Shown piece after piece: positions 43,361-51,768 of a stretch of DNA of 64,000 nt; the first letter of the stretch is position 1, and every line of letters starts with the position of its first letter. Source of the DNA: Gluconobacter aidae (GTDB lineage Bacteria > Pseudomonadota > Alphaproteobacteria > Acetobacterales > Acetobacteraceae); contig NZ_WIPH01000012.1 in NCBI RefSeq assembly GCF_009547075.1, positions 1 through 64,000 on the forward strand, written 5' to 3'. A model generated the notes under the pieces. The model worked only from the letters and a program-made list of their open reading frames with translations, ran no database searches and had not been told where the DNA came from. The position numbers and the translations under genes were made by a program.

Positions 43361-45760
43361 ATGTCGTCCAGAACTCCTCGCCCCTCTTTGGGGCCGCTGT
43401 CCCTTGCTGCCGGCCTGACGCTCGTCTGCTCCGCCGCCCACGCACAGAATGACACCCGGCATCATCACAAGGCCCGGCGCCATCCGCTTCCCAAAAACGA
43501 TACCGCCCGTCCGCAGATGACCAAGGGCCTACCGCCGAAAGCCGTGTCGGCGAGCGCCACCCCGCAGTCCTCCGACAACAGCGTGAATGCCGCGCCCGAG
43601 GAAGCCGAACATCTGCAGGTCGTCGGCTCACCGATGAACACGCTGCAGACCCCCATCGGCATAGGCCGGATGCCCGAAGACGTCCTGCATACGCCGCAGA
43701 CGATCAACGTCGTGCCCAAGCTCCTGATGGAACAGCAGAACGTCAAATCCCTCGACGAGGCCCTTCGCAACGTGCCGGGCATCACCGCGTCGGTCGGGGA
43801 AGGCGAGGGCGGCATGGCGGGCGACCAGTTCCTGATCCGCGGCTTTCAGGCCCAGAACGACATTTATGAAAACGGCCTGCGCGATTTCGGCGTCTATACC
43901 CGTGACAGCTTTGATTACGATCATGTCACGGTCATCAAGGGGCCGTCCTCGGAGGTCTTCGGCAACGGGACGACGGGGGGCGCCATCAACATCACCACCA
44001 AGGTCGCCCATCTCGGCGACAGCTATGGCGGCAGCTTCTCGGGAGGTTCAGCGGACTACTATCGTGGCACGCTCGATTTCAACAAGCAGATCGGGGACTC
44101 CACGGCCATCCGTATCACCGGCATGGGCAACGAGAACAATACCGTCGGCCGGGACAATGTCTTTTCCCATCGCTGGGGGATTGCCCCGTCCATCGGCTTC
44201 GGCCTGGGCAAGCGCACGACGTTTACGCTGGAATATTTCCATCAGACGGACAACCGCGTTCCTGATTACGGCGTACCGGTCGTCACCAAGCCAGGTACGA
44301 CCATTGCAAAGCCGCTGACGGAATATGGCCTGAACCGCAACAACTGGTACGGCACAACCTACGATCAGGATGCTTCGAACGTAGACATGCTGACAGGGCG
44401 CCTGAAATTTGATCTGAACAGGCACATCACATTTTACAACGACCTGCGCGGTGGCATGTACAGTCGGTATTTCGCGGCATCACAGCCCGGCTGCAATACC
44501 ACCTGCGCTGCCGAGTATTTCACCGATCCTGAAGCAGCGACCATCAACCGGCGTGGCCATCTGGGTGGTCCGGAACCCTATCAGCAGAACGACTGGTCGG
44601 TGCAGGACGTGTTCTCGGGGATTGCGAAGTTCTCGACTGGCAGCATCCGCCACCAGATCATCGCGGGTGTCGATATCTCGCATGTCTATGACCGCCGCAC
44701 GAACTACGCCTATAATTTCAACGGCCAGAACGGCACGAAAGCCGATACGACGAGCCTGCTACACCCTTCCGCCACCCAGCCCGGTCTTCTGCTCGGGACG
44801 CTTGGCCAGTATAGCGGCAATCTCGTGAACATCTCCGGCGTCGGCCATGCCCTGTACAAGACGGGCGATGCCACGGATGTCGGTGCGTTCTTCTCCGAGC
44901 AGATGTGGCTTCTGCCGGAATTCTCGATCCGTGGCGGCTTCCGCTGGGACCACTGGGACAGCCATTATTCCGCCAATGGTGGCACCACAGGGGCCGGGGT
45001 GTCGTACGGGCAGACGCAGGACACGTTCAATCCGACAGTCAGCCTGATGTACACGCCCACCAGCAACATCATGGTCTATTTCAACTGGGCGCAATCCACC
45101 ACGCCGATGGGCCTGTATGTGACGAACAGCTCCGAACCCCTGAAATCCACGACGCAGGGTTTCAGTCCCGAACGCAGCAGTCTTTACGAACTGGGTGCGA
45201 AGTATAACGCCTTCCACGGTCGAATGGGCTTTGCAGCTTCCGTGTTCCGTCTGGAAAAGGGCAACGCACTCATGACTGACCCTTCGACGGGGGATGTGTC
45301 TTCGTCCAGTGACCGTCAGCGCAACCAGGGCGTTGAACTCAGCGTTTCGGGCGAAATCCTGAAGAACTGGACCATGATCGGCACCTACGCCTATTACGAT
45401 GCCACAACCGTCTGGTCCCTGACGGCGGCCGATGTCGGCAAGCGCATCCAGTACGCACCAAAGAACTCCGCCACCATCTGGTCCACCTATACGATCGCGC
45501 CGAACCATCCCTGGAACGTCACATTCGGTGGCGGCCTGACCTGGCGTGACGGCGTCTATCTGAACGCCGCCAATACGGGTTGGGTCCCCGCGACCGTGGA
45601 ATGGGATGCCGTGATTTCCCATAATTTCGGCAAGCACTGGCGCGTGGCCATGAACGGCTACAATCTCGACAACCGCCTGAATTACAGCAACCTGTTCAGT
45701 GACCGTGCCACCCCGGCTGTGGGACGCTCCTTCCTCTTCAACCTTTCGGCGAATTACTGA
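43361..45760 (+). CDS. TonB-dependent siderophore receptor
   Basis: The 799-residue outer-membrane receptor starts at the ATG 43361 with a signal peptide ending AAHAQ. A His-rich low-complexity stretch follows, then the plug domain (TPQTINVVPKLLMEQQNVKS, about residues 106-125; DQFLIRGFQAQNDIYENGLR). The 22-strand barrel ends in the usual aromatic C-terminus (NLSANY). The GNGTTGGAINITTK plug motif is typical of ferric-siderophore receptors. The Fur-like sites upstream support an iron role. The 3' end overlaps the convergent Sel1 gene by 23 bp. Confidence 0.88.
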   Translation: MSSRTPRPSLGPLSLAAGLTLVCSAAHAQNDTRHHHKARRHPLPKNDTARPQMTKGLPPKAVSASATPQSSDNSVNAAPEEAEHLQVVGSPMNTLQTPIGIGRMPEDVLHTPQTINVVPKLLMEQQNVKSLDEALRNVPGITASVGEGEGGMAGDQFLIRGFQAQNDIYENGLRDFGVYTRDSFDYDHVTVIKGPSSEVFGNGTTGGAINITTKVAHLGDSYGGSFSGGSADYYRGTLDFNKQIGDSTAIRITGMGNENNTVGRDNVFSHRWGIAPSIGFGLGKRTTFTLEYFHQTDNRVPDYGVPVVTKPGTTIAKPLTEYGLNRNNWYGTTYDQDASNVDMLTGRLKFDLNRHITFYNDLRGGMYSRYFAASQPGCNTTCAAEYFTDPEAATINRRGHLGGPEPYQQNDWSVQDVFSGIAKFSTGSIRHQIIAGVDISHVYDRRTNYAYNFNGQNGTKADTTSLLHPSATQPGLLLGTLGQYSGNLVNISGVGHALYKTGDATDVGAFFSEQMWLLPEFSIRGGFRWDHWDSHYSANGGTTGAGVSYGQTQDTFNPTVSLMYTPTSNIMVYFNWAQSTTPMGLYVTNSSEPLKSTTQGFSPERSSLYELGAKYNAFHGRMGFAASVFRLEKGNALMTDPSTGDVSSSSDRQRNQGVELSVSGEILKNWTMIGTYAYYDATTVWSLTAADVGKRIQYAPKNSATIWSTYTIAPNHPWNVTFGGGLTWRDGVYLNAANTGWVPATVEWDAVISHNFGKHWRVAMNGYNLDNRLNYSNLFSDRATPAVGRSFLFNLSANY

Positions 45761-46532
45761 CCGAAACAGCTTCCCCTGAAGGAGAAATTCCCATCTCCTT
45801 CAGGCGTTCGCGGACCCGCTCCAGCAACTCCGCATCACCCTTCGGACCCAGCGCCGTCAGCTTCTGACCCATCGCCAGCAGGATATCGGACGTCGCATCC
45901 ACGACGGCCTGCCGCCACCAGCCCAGCGCCTCTTCGATTTTTCCGGCATCCACAAGCGCCGTGGCATGATTGTGCTGTCCCCGGTAATCGCCGCCTTCCG
46001 CTGATTTCCGATACCAGTCCAGCGCCGCAGCCCGGTCCTGCGGCACAACCCATCCTTCTTCCAGAAACCGCGCATACAGGTTCATGGATTTCGCATGGCC
46101 TTTGCCCGCGGCCGTCCGGAACAGGTCCAGAGCCCGCGGCAGATCCGCGTCCATGCCGATCCCCCGCATGGTCAGGATGCCCAGATTATACCGGCCCCAT
46201 TCGTCGCCCGCAGCGGCAGCGGCAGCGTAACAGTGCGCCGCCTGTTGCAGATCCTTCTCGCACCCCCAGCCGAACTGGAAGCAGCGTCCGCGCATGTTAT
46301 GCCCCGGGCCGAACCCGGCATTGGCCGCGATCGTGAACCAGTCCAGTGCTGCCACCGGATCACGCGGAACATACACGCTGTCCAGAAGGACCTGTCCCCA
46401 CTGCACGATCTGAAGATGCTGCCCCTTGAGCGCACCCTGCCTGATTTCCTCGATCTGCGGCGGCAGGGCGGGGGTCTCGGCACGGCGGGCGGGCGCCTTG
46501 CGGCCCAGGAACTTCTGAACGATCCGTTTCAT
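45738..46532 (-). CDS. Sel1-repeat (TPR-like) protein
   Basis: The 264-residue protein has four to five Sel1-like repeats (for example DPVAALDWFTIAANAGFGPG, then DLQQAAHCYAAAAAAGDEWG and DRAAALDWYRKSAEGGDYRG). The C-terminus is helical. Such solenoids mediate protein contacts. It begins on the last base of the GumN-like gene stop (TGATG) and its 3' end overlaps the receptor gene. In acetic acid bacteria such proteins often lie beside siderophore receptors, but the role here is unknown. Confidence 0.78.
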   Translation of the reverse strand: MKRIVQKFLGRKAPARRAETPALPPQIEEIRQGALKGQHLQIVQWGQVLLDSVYVPRDPVAALDWFTIAANAGFGPGHNMRGRCFQFGWGCEKDLQQAAHCYAAAAAAGDEWGRYNLGILTMRGIGMDADLPRALDLFRTAAGKGHAKSMNLYARFLEEGWVVPQDRAAALDWYRKSAEGGDYRGQHNHATALVDAGKIEEALGWWRQAVVDATSDILLAMGQKLTALGPKGDAELLERVRERLKEMGISPSGEAVSVSNSPKG

Positions 46533-47491
46533 CAGAGTGCGGGTACGATCTGTCGGACCTCGAACCCGTCCTTGCGCAGCAGGGCGGGCAGCCCCTTTGG
46601 CCCCGCCATGTGCAGGGAGCCCACGGCCGCGAACAGCGATGTCCCGCTCTCATGGAGCGTCTCGATTTTCTGCGCCATCCCGACATTCCGATCATCCAGA
46701 AGCCGCGTCATGAAGCGCCGCTCCTGAGCGGTATTCAGGCAGTCGCACCAGTCCTGATAATGATCCAGCCGTTTTACGTCGCTCAATGCCCACATCTCCG
46801 CCAGCCGCTGGTTCTCGGCCTGCATCTTGCCGGATGCCACACCTTTGACGATGTCATCAATGAACGCATCTTCATCCGCCTGATCCGGTCCAATCAGCAG
46901 ATCCCGCTGCATCCGCACCGTCTCCAACCCGATCAATGGCTTTTTCAGACTTCCCGCCATGCCCTGCAGAACGCCATCCACGGCATAGTCCGGATAATAT
47001 CCGTCCTGGCGTGACGCCAGGGACTCGACGCCCGCCGCTTCCACGCCGACCGCCACATGTGCGAATGCCGCGCTGGGCACGCATTGCTGATCCATAAGCG
47101 CATCCACTTTCGCCTTTCGCCCCGACTGCACGAGATGCGCCCACCGGGCGGGATCTTCTGGCTGGCGCAGCGTGGTGGCCGTGTCCGGTGCGTTCAGATC
47201 AAGCTCAAGGGCGATCTTGCTGCTGTGCAGGATCGCGGCGCGTGTCAGTGGGCCGGGCAGCAGCCAGTCCTGCTTTGCGACATGCAGCGTCCCATACAGC
47301 CAGGACGAGTGACCATCTTTCGTCACTTGCCACAGGAAACCCCGGTCCGGGGCCGTCCGGAACATCTGCGCCATCCGGGCCTTGTCCGGCACGCTCGCCG
47401 GGGCCGGGCAACGGGGAGCCTGGGCGAAAGCTCCCGTGCAGAAAAGCAGCACAAGCCCTGCAACAGACTGGAAAAGACGATGTGACCGCAC
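46532..47491 (-). CDS. TraB/GumN family protein (secreted)
   Basis: The 319-residue protein has a signal peptide (MRSHRLFQSVAGLVLLFCTG, then AFAQ) and the two GX2H-type motifs of the family: YGTLHVA (about residue 67) and GSLHMAGPKGL near the end. TraB/GumN-like (Tiki-like) proteins are proposed metalloproteases or erythromycin-esterase-like enzymes; the substrate here is unknown. Its stop touches the Sel1 gene start, so they form an operon. Divergent from ileS. Confidence 0.82.
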   Translation of the reverse strand: MRSHRLFQSVAGLVLLFCTGAFAQAPRCPAPASVPDKARMAQMFRTAPDRGFLWQVTKDGHSSWLYGTLHVAKQDWLLPGPLTRAAILHSSKIALELDLNAPDTATTLRQPEDPARWAHLVQSGRKAKVDALMDQQCVPSAAFAHVAVGVEAAGVESLASRQDGYYPDYAVDGVLQGMAGSLKKPLIGLETVRMQRDLLIGPDQADEDAFIDDIVKGVASGKMQAENQRLAEMWALSDVKRLDHYQDWCDCLNTAQERRFMTRLLDDRNVGMAQKIETLHESGTSLFAAVGSLHMAGPKGLPALLRKDGFEVRQIVPAL

Positions 47492-47601
47492 GGACCTGCC
47501 TTCTGGAAAAAAGCGCTATATCCCGCATCATCCGCCAGTCCCGCTGTTCCGGCAACCCAATTTGAGGCGGCCCTGCATTGCTGCCGCCCTTAACCCCGGA
47601 C

Positions 47602-47631
47602 TTGACCGGATTGGCTCCCGATCTCCATATG
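47602..47631 (+). promoter_or_regulatory. Possible ileS promoter
   Basis: TTGACC at 47602-47607, an 18-base spacer and CATATG at 47626-47631 precede ileS. The start would lie about ten bases before the first ATG. The -10 is poor, so confidence is low. Confidence 0.3.
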
Positions 47632-47647
47632 GTCCCCCTTAGTGTGA

Positions 47648-50530
47648 ATGACCGAAACTGGCCCGTCCCCCATGTCCGATAAGACTCCCGATCCTTCCGT
47701 CGCCGCCTTCAAGGAACAGCAGGACCGCTACCGCGATACCGTGTTCCTCCCCTGCACCGGTTTTCCGATGCGCGGCGGCCTGCCCAAGCGCGAGCCTGAA
47801 ACGCTCGCCCGCTGGGCCGCGACGGGACTGGACGAAAAGATCCGCGAGGCCGGGAAGGGACGTCCCGTCTTCACGCTGCATGACGGACCGCCTTACGCCA
47901 ACGGTCACATTCACATCGGACACGCCCTGAACAAGGTGATGAAGGACGTCATCAACCGCGCCCATCGCATGTCGGGGTATGAAGTCCGCTATCTTCCGGG
48001 CTGGGACTGCCACGGCCTGCCGATCGAATGGCGGATCGAGGAGCAGTATCGCAAGGCCGGCAAGGACAAGGATCAGGTGCCCCTGCTCCAGTTCCGCGCC
48101 GAATGCCGCCAGTACGCGGCCGAATGGGTGCAGAAGCAGGCCGAGGACTTCAAGCGCATCGGCGTTCAGGCCGAATGGGCCAACCGCTACGTGACGATGG
48201 ACTTCAGCTCCGAAGCCAGGATCGTCGACGAAATCGGCAAGTTTCTGCTCAATGGCAGCCTCTATCGCGGCCTGCGCCCCGTCATGTGGAGCCCGGTCGA
48301 GAAGACCGCCCTGGCCGAAGCCGAAATCGAATATCACGACATCGACTCCACCACGATTTTCGTGGCCTTCCCGGTCATCAGGGACCCGACGCCCGCCCAA
48401 GCCCTGAACGGCGTGTCGGCCGTCATCTGGACGACCACGCCCTGGACCATCCCGGCCAACCGCGCGCTCGCTTACGGCCCGGACATCACCTATGTCGTCC
48501 TGCGTGTTGACGAGACGAACGAGAGCAGCATCGTCCCGCAGGGTGCCAAGCTGCTGGTGGCCGAAGACCGCGTGGAAGCATTCTGCACGGAGACGGGCAT
48601 CACCGCCCATCACATCCTCTACACCCTGCCGGGCAACGGGCTTGAAGGCGCGGTCTGCGCCCATCCGCTGCGTGGCCGTGGCTATGAGTATGATGTGCCG
48701 ATGCTGCCGGGCGATTTCGTCACGACCGATGCCGGTACGGGCCTCGTCCACATGGCGCCGTCCCACGGTCAGGACGACTTCATGCTCTGTCGCCAGTACG
48801 GCATCGAAGTCCCCGAACTGGTGGAAGACGACGGTCGTTACGCGCCGTGGGTTCCGCATCTCGCCGGCATCCATGTCTTCAAGGCCGTCGATCCGGTCTG
48901 TGACCTGCTGACCGAAGCCCGTCAGTCCGCCGAACATGACGATGCCCCCGCCACCGGCCTTATGGCGTGTGGGATGGTCCGTCATTCCTATCCGCATTCC
49001 TGGCGCTCCAAGGCCCCGATCATCTTCCGCGCCACGCCGCAGTGGTTCATTGCGATGGATGGCGAAACGAAGCTGCGCGAGAAATCCCTGAGCGCGTTGG
49101 ACAACGTCACCTTCGTCCCCGAAGCGGCCCGTCGCCGTCTGACGTCCATGATCGAGCAGCGCCCGGACTGGTGCATCTCCCGCCAGCGCGCCTGGGGCGT
49201 GCCGATCGCGGTTTTTGTCGAGAAGCGCACCGGCGATGTCCTGCGCGATGCCGCCGTCATGCAACGGATCGTCGAGGCTTTCCGGGAAAAGGGCGCGGAT
49301 ATCTGGTATGAAGCCGACCCGGCGCTGTTCCTTGGCGCAGGCCGCGATCCCGCTGATTACGAACAGGTCTTCGACATCGTGGACGTCTGGTTCGAGAGCG
49401 GCTCGTCCCATCGTTTCGATCTGGGGCAGGAGGGGCTGAACTTCCCCGCCGACGTCTATCTTGAAGGCTCCGACCAGCATCGCGGCTGGTTCCAGTCCTC
49501 CCTGCTGGAAAGCGTCGGCACGATGGGCGTCGCGCCCTACAAGGCCCTCGTGACCAACGGCTTCGTCATGGACGAGCAGGGCCGCAAGATGTCCAAGTCT
49601 CTGGGCAATGTCGTGGCCCCGTCTGACGTGACCGACAGCCTCGGCGCGGACATCCTGCGTCTATGGGTTCTGAATTCCGACACGAACGAAGACCTTCGCA
49701 TCGGGCAGGAAATCCTCAAGCAGCAGGGCGAACTTTACCGCCGCCTGCGCAACACGCTGCGCTGGCTGCTCGGCGCGCTCGATGGCTTCACGCCTGAAGA
49801 AGCCGTGTCTTATGCCGATCTGCCGCCGCTGGAGCAGTATATCCTGCACCGCCTGTCGGAACTGCGCGGCCTGATCTCCAGCGCGGTCGAAACGCATCAG
49901 TGGGTGGGTGTGTATCCGGCGCTGCACGGCTTCTGCACCACCGATCTCTCGGCATTCTATTTCGATATCCGCAAGGACGCGATCTATTGCGACGCCACAT
50001 CCGATCCGACGCGCCGCGCGGCCCGCACGGTTCTGGACGTCCTGCACCGCGCGCTCTGCACCTGGCTCGCGCCTGTTCTCGTCTTCACGGCGGAAGAAGC
50101 CTGGCAGGCCCGCTTCGGCGAGAACGACAGCGTGCATCTCGCGCAGTTCTTCGAGCCGGACGCCGAATGGAACGACCCCGAACTCGGCAACCGCTGGGAA
50201 GACATCCGCGCCTATCGCCGTCTGGTCACGACCGAACTGGAAACGGCCCGCCGTGACGGCACGATCGGCTCCTCGCTCGAAGCCAGCGTCACTCTGCCGC
50301 TGTCGCAGGAGGAAGCCGGGATCTTCGGCGGTCTCGACTGGGCCGAACTGCTCATCACGTCCCATGCCGAAACCGAGCTGCTGCCGGGCGACACGGCCCA
50401 TGGCGGCCCGCAGGTCGAGCGTGCGCCGGGCCATAAATGCGCCCGCTGCTGGAAAGTCCTGCCGGAAGTTGGCGAAAATGCCGAACATCCGGCCCTGTGC
50501 CGCCGCTGCATCGACGTGGTGAGCGCCTGA
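47648..50530 (+). CDS. ileS: Isoleucyl-tRNA synthetase
   Basis: The 960-residue class-I enzyme charges tRNA-Ile. HIGH appears as GHIHIGHALN (near residue 98), the editing domain is in the middle, and KMSKS as GRKMSKSLGN (about residue 650). A C-terminal zinc finger has CARCWKVLPE and CRRC. ATG at 47672 (MSDKTPD) is an alternative start, since neither has a clear ribosome site. Its stop overlaps lspA (TGATG), a widely conserved pair. Confidence 0.97.
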   Translation: MTETGPSPMSDKTPDPSVAAFKEQQDRYRDTVFLPCTGFPMRGGLPKREPETLARWAATGLDEKIREAGKGRPVFTLHDGPPYANGHIHIGHALNKVMKDVINRAHRMSGYEVRYLPGWDCHGLPIEWRIEEQYRKAGKDKDQVPLLQFRAECRQYAAEWVQKQAEDFKRIGVQAEWANRYVTMDFSSEARIVDEIGKFLLNGSLYRGLRPVMWSPVEKTALAEAEIEYHDIDSTTIFVAFPVIRDPTPAQALNGVSAVIWTTTPWTIPANRALAYGPDITYVVLRVDETNESSIVPQGAKLLVAEDRVEAFCTETGITAHHILYTLPGNGLEGAVCAHPLRGRGYEYDVPMLPGDFVTTDAGTGLVHMAPSHGQDDFMLCRQYGIEVPELVEDDGRYAPWVPHLAGIHVFKAVDPVCDLLTEARQSAEHDDAPATGLMACGMVRHSYPHSWRSKAPIIFRATPQWFIAMDGETKLREKSLSALDNVTFVPEAARRRLTSMIEQRPDWCISRQRAWGVPIAVFVEKRTGDVLRDAAVMQRIVEAFREKGADIWYEADPALFLGAGRDPADYEQVFDIVDVWFESGSSHRFDLGQEGLNFPADVYLEGSDQHRGWFQSSLLESVGTMGVAPYKALVTNGFVMDEQGRKMSKSLGNVVAPSDVTDSLGADILRLWVLNSDTNEDLRIGQEILKQQGELYRRLRNTLRWLLGALDGFTPEEAVSYADLPPLEQYILHRLSELRGLISSAVETHQWVGVYPALHGFCTTDLSAFYFDIRKDAIYCDATSDPTRRAARTVLDVLHRALCTWLAPVLVFTAEEAWQARFGENDSVHLAQFFEPDAEWNDPELGNRWEDIRAYRRLVTTELETARRDGTIGSSLEASVTLPLSQEEAGIFGGLDWAELLITSHAETELLPGDTAHGGPQVERAPGHKCARCWKVLPEVGENAEHPALCRRCIDVVSA

Positions 50531-51042
50531 TGTCCCTGTGGCATGACGGCATGAGCCGCACGGGGCGCATGGTTCTGGGTTTCGCCCTGCTGGTTCTGGT
50601 TCTCGTTCTGGATCAGGCCAGCAAGGACTGGATCCTTTATGTTTACCATCTGCCGGACCGGGGATCGGTCGAGATCCTGCCGTTCCTGAACTTCACGATG
50701 GTCTGGAACCATGCCGTGACGTTCGGCATGTTCGGCGGCCTCGGCAGCCGGGGGCCGTGGATCTTCTGCGCGGTCTCGCTGATCGCGGTGGGGCTTCTGG
50801 TCTGGACCCTGACCCGTACGAAGCGCACGCTGGTTGCCGCGTCCTGCGGCGCGATTGCAGGGGGCGCCGTCGGCAACGTCATCGACCGCCTGCGCTATGG
50901 CGCGGTCGTGGATTTCCTGCATGCCCATGCCTTCGGCTGGTCATGGTATGTCTTCAATATCGCGGATTCAGGGATCGTCTGCGGCGTTATCGTCTGGCTG
51001 ATCGACTCCCTGCTCGCGGAACGTCAGGCCGCGGCCAAGTGA
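50530..51042 (+). CDS. lspA: Lipoprotein signal peptidase
   Basis: The 170-residue inner-membrane aspartyl protease has four membrane helices and the catalytic aspartates in GNVIDRLRYGAVVDFL and VFNIADSGI. It removes the signal peptide from prolipoproteins such as those seen at 32275, 39570, 51108 and 62080 here. ATG at 50530 lies on the ileS stop. Confidence 0.96.
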   Translation: MSLWHDGMSRTGRMVLGFALLVLVLVLDQASKDWILYVYHLPDRGSVEILPFLNFTMVWNHAVTFGMFGGLGSRGPWIFCAVSLIAVGLLVWTLTRTKRTLVAASCGAIAGGAVGNVIDRLRYGAVVDFLHAHAFGWSWYVFNIADSGIVCGVIVWLIDSLLAERQAAAK

Positions 51043-51107
51043 TGCGATTGCGGAACTTGTTCCAATGGCTTGCCCCCGCGTCGCGCGGACTGTAGGAGTG
51101 TTGCATC

Positions 51108-51680
51108 ATGATCGCGTCCCAGGGGCCCTCCATGCGTTGTAACCGTCTTTCCGTTGCCCGTCTCAGTGTCCAGATGGGTGCCATGGCTTCCGTCGGCCTG
51201 CTGCTTTCGGGCTGTTCGGGCGCCGATGTTTCGCGCGCGATCGGTCTCGAACGGGCCATGCCCGACGAGTACACGGTCACAACCCGCGCGCCCCTCTCCA
51301 TGCCGCCTTCCGAGCAGATGCAGCTCCCCGGCGCCGCGGACGCCCATCGCCCGGACGAAAGCCCGCGCATGCAGGCGCTCGAAACCCTCTCGCCTGACAC
51401 GGCCCTGCATCCGGATTCCGGCAAGGGCAGCACTGGCCAGACCGCACTGGTCGGACAGGTGGACAAGTCCGCCAGCGCGCCGAACAACGCCGAGCTTGGC
51501 GCGGCCGATGCCGGTTTCGTGGATAACCTGATGTTCTGGAAAGGCGGCAATGCCGGTTCCGTCGTTGATGGTGACGCCGAAAACCGCCGTATCCGCGAGA
51601 ACTCGGCGCTGGGCCGCAACCCCGCAACGGGTGCGACCCCGACGGTCCGCAAGAAGAAAGCCTTCCTCGGCGTTCTCTGA
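51108..51680 (+). CDS. bamF: BamF-like DUF3035 lipoprotein
   Basis: The 190-residue protein has a lipobox (LLLSGC, Cys near residue 36) and the DUF3035 pattern PDEYTVTTRAPLSMPPSEQM in residues 51-70. In Caulobacter a DUF3035 protein (BamF) belongs to the outer-membrane beta-barrel assembly complex. The rest is Ala/Gly/Ser-rich. ATG at 51132 is an alternative start. It lies between lspA and mutL. Confidence 0.75.
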   Translation: MIASQGPSMRCNRLSVARLSVQMGAMASVGLLLSGCSGADVSRAIGLERAMPDEYTVTTRAPLSMPPSEQMQLPGAADAHRPDESPRMQALETLSPDTALHPDSGKGSTGQTALVGQVDKSASAPNNAELGAADAGFVDNLMFWKGGNAGSVVDGDAENRRIRENSALGRNPATGATPTVRKKKAFLGVL

Positions 51681-51688
51681 AGTACCTT

Positions 51689-51724
51689 CCGTCCCGTCGG
51701 CCCCTGATTGGGCGGACGGGACGG
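51689..51724 (+). terminator. 10-bp hairpin after bamF
   Basis: CCGTCCCGTC and GACGGGACGG form a perfect 10-pair stem with a 16-base loop, nine bases after the bamF stop. No T run follows, so it may be a weak terminator or stabiliser. Confidence 0.5.
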
Positions 51725-51768
51725 CTCTGTCTGCCGTCCGGCTCCTGTCCGGACGATGAGGAGGCATC

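Noticed and set aside
47639-49480. 613-codon open frame antisense to ileS
   Set aside because: ileS carries HIGH and KMSKS motifs and the right length; the antisense frame has none.
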